A stretch of DNA of 6,349 bases from Pseudomonadota bacterium (GTDB lineage: Bacteria; Pseudomonadota; Gammaproteobacteria; Burkholderiales; Burkholderiaceae_B). Below, piece after piece: positions 5,680 through 6,349 of this stretch. Each line of letters opens with the position of its first letter. The stretch's first letter is position 1. The DNA lies in NCBI GenBank assembly GCA_023422555.1, contig JAFAGQ010000356.1, forward strand, positions 1 to 6,349, written 5' to 3'. The notes below the pieces were generated by a model. The model had not been told where the DNA came from. It made no database searches and saw nothing but the letters and a program-made list of their open reading frames with translations. Position numbers and translations under genes: made by a program.

Positions 5680-6349
5680 ATGCGTATTATGGAAAAAAAA
5701 GAAATGTATTGTTGCGGGGTCCGCACACTGGCCCTGGCCGCGCTAACGGGATGGTCGGTATACGTACCGGCCTGCGCACAAAACGCCGAAGCCAATCAAA
5801 CCACTCTGACCATCGGGCAGTCACAGGAAGAACAGCCAGCCCGCCTTGCGCCCATCACCGTCACCGCAGAAAAAGTCAGCCAGTCCCTGGAGAAGGTGCC
5901 GGCCAGTGTTGCCGTCCTGGATGGACTGGATATTGAACAGGCTGGCATACAGCGCATGGAAGAGCTCGAGGGTCGCGTACCCGGCCTGTCGTTTCAGCCC
6001 TTTGGACAGTCCGGCCTGAACTCGCCGGTCATGCGCGGACTGACCGCAAATTTCAATACCTTTTCCACCTCTGTGCTGATGCTTGTGGATGGGGTCCCCA
6101 CGCTGACCGCACAAGGCTTTGAAAACAGTTTTCTGGATATTGACCGTATTGAAGTGCTGCGCGGTCCCCAATCCACACTCTACGGGCGCAACGCCGAGGC
6201 CGGGGTGGTTTCGATTCATACCCAGCCCATGGACAACACGCCAAGAGCCGCCATTTCCGGCGAGTTTGGCAGTCGTTCAAAACGCAGCGGCAGCTTTACC
6301 CTGAGCCAGCCGATTATCGAAGACACGTTATATGGCTCCATTTCGGGCA
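5680..6349 (+). CDS. TonB-dependent siderophore receptor, FyuA-like (N-terminal part, runs off the window)
   Basis: Outer-membrane gated channel for a ferric siderophore, energised by TonB-ExbB-ExbD. The frame is open from ATG 5680 through the last base, giving 223 residues of a protein expected to exceed 650. Residues 1-33 are a signal peptide: basic start, hydrophobic LALAALTGWSVYV, and an A-C-A cleavage site before Gln34. APITVTAEK (57-65) is the likely TonB box. The plug domain follows (about 70-190), with PASVAVLDG, GRVPGLSF, MRGL, VDGVP, DIDRIEVLRGPQSTLYGRNAEAG (153-175) and VSIHTQP, and the first barrel strands begin near 190. The run VDGVP...IEVLRGPQSTLYG...NTPR resembles the yersiniabactin receptor FyuA, from memory of that family. 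The start is uncertain: ATG 5680, 5689 and 5704 are all in frame, with GGAA at 5664-5667 and GGA at 5691-5693 as possible ribosome sites. An A8 run (5693-5700) lies between the second and third. Confidence 0.92.
   Translation, partial: MRIMEKKEMYCCGVRTLALAALTGWSVYVPACAQNAEANQTTLTIGQSQEEQPARLAPITVTAEKVSQSLEKVPASVAVLDGLDIEQAGIQRMEELEGRVPGLSFQPFGQSGLNSPVMRGLTANFNTFSTSVLMLVDGVPTLTAQGFENSFLDIDRIEVLRGPQSTLYGRNAEAGVVSIHTQPMDNTPRAAISGEFGSRSKRSGSFTLSQPIIEDTLYGSISG

Noticed and set aside
5773..5778. Lipobox-type cleavage before Cys32 in the receptor signal peptide
   Set aside because: The residues before Cys are V-P-A, with proline at -2, and TonB receptors normally use signal peptidase I; A-C-A before Gln34 fits better.
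5821..6219. 132-residue minus-strand open frame opposite the receptor gene
   Set aside because: The plus strand here encodes an unmistakable TonB plug domain that stays open to the window edge.

Overview
This window looks like ordinary chromosomal sequence from a moderately GC-rich proteobacterium. The enterobacterial-like PutP, the GcvA-type LysR regulator, the GntP permease and the FyuA-like receptor would all fit a beta-proteobacterium of the Alcaligenaceae type (Advenella or a relative). That placement is an inference from protein style and base composition, not from a database match. There are no rRNA or tRNA genes, transposases, CRISPR arrays or phage genes.

Layout: (1) 1-123 is the leader of the first gene, with two AGTTAACC direct repeats 20 bp apart followed by a TACAAT -10 hexamer. 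(2) 124-1623 (+) is putP, the Na+/proline symporter, closed by a strong intrinsic terminator at 1685-1721. (3) 1807-2796 (+) is a LysR-type regulator of the GcvA/GcdR style. (4) 2825-3757 (-) is a ten-helix EamA/DMT exporter, convergent with the regulator and only 28 bp from it. (5) 3758-4117 is a 360-bp gene-free region between divergent genes. It holds a nine-unit heptamer array with G-quadruplex potential (3882-3944), bracketed by a 10-bp direct repeat, plus candidate promoters for both flanking genes. (6) 4118-5476 (+) is a GntP-family sugar-acid/H+ permease, followed by a hairpin. (7) 5477-5679 carries a perfect 10-bp inverted repeat with the look of a Fur box over a TACAAT promoter. (8) From 5680 to the window edge (+) runs the N-terminal 223 residues of a TonB-dependent siderophore receptor resembling FyuA.

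The genes are membrane transporters plus one regulator, each apparently its own transcription unit: proline uptake, export of a small metabolite, sugar-acid uptake and iron-siderophore uptake. Nothing shows them acting as one pathway. No new multigene system is visible. The notable material is intergenic: the heptamer array and its flanking duplication, a 14-bp element shared (13/14) by the gntP and receptor promoters, and the paired sites before putP.
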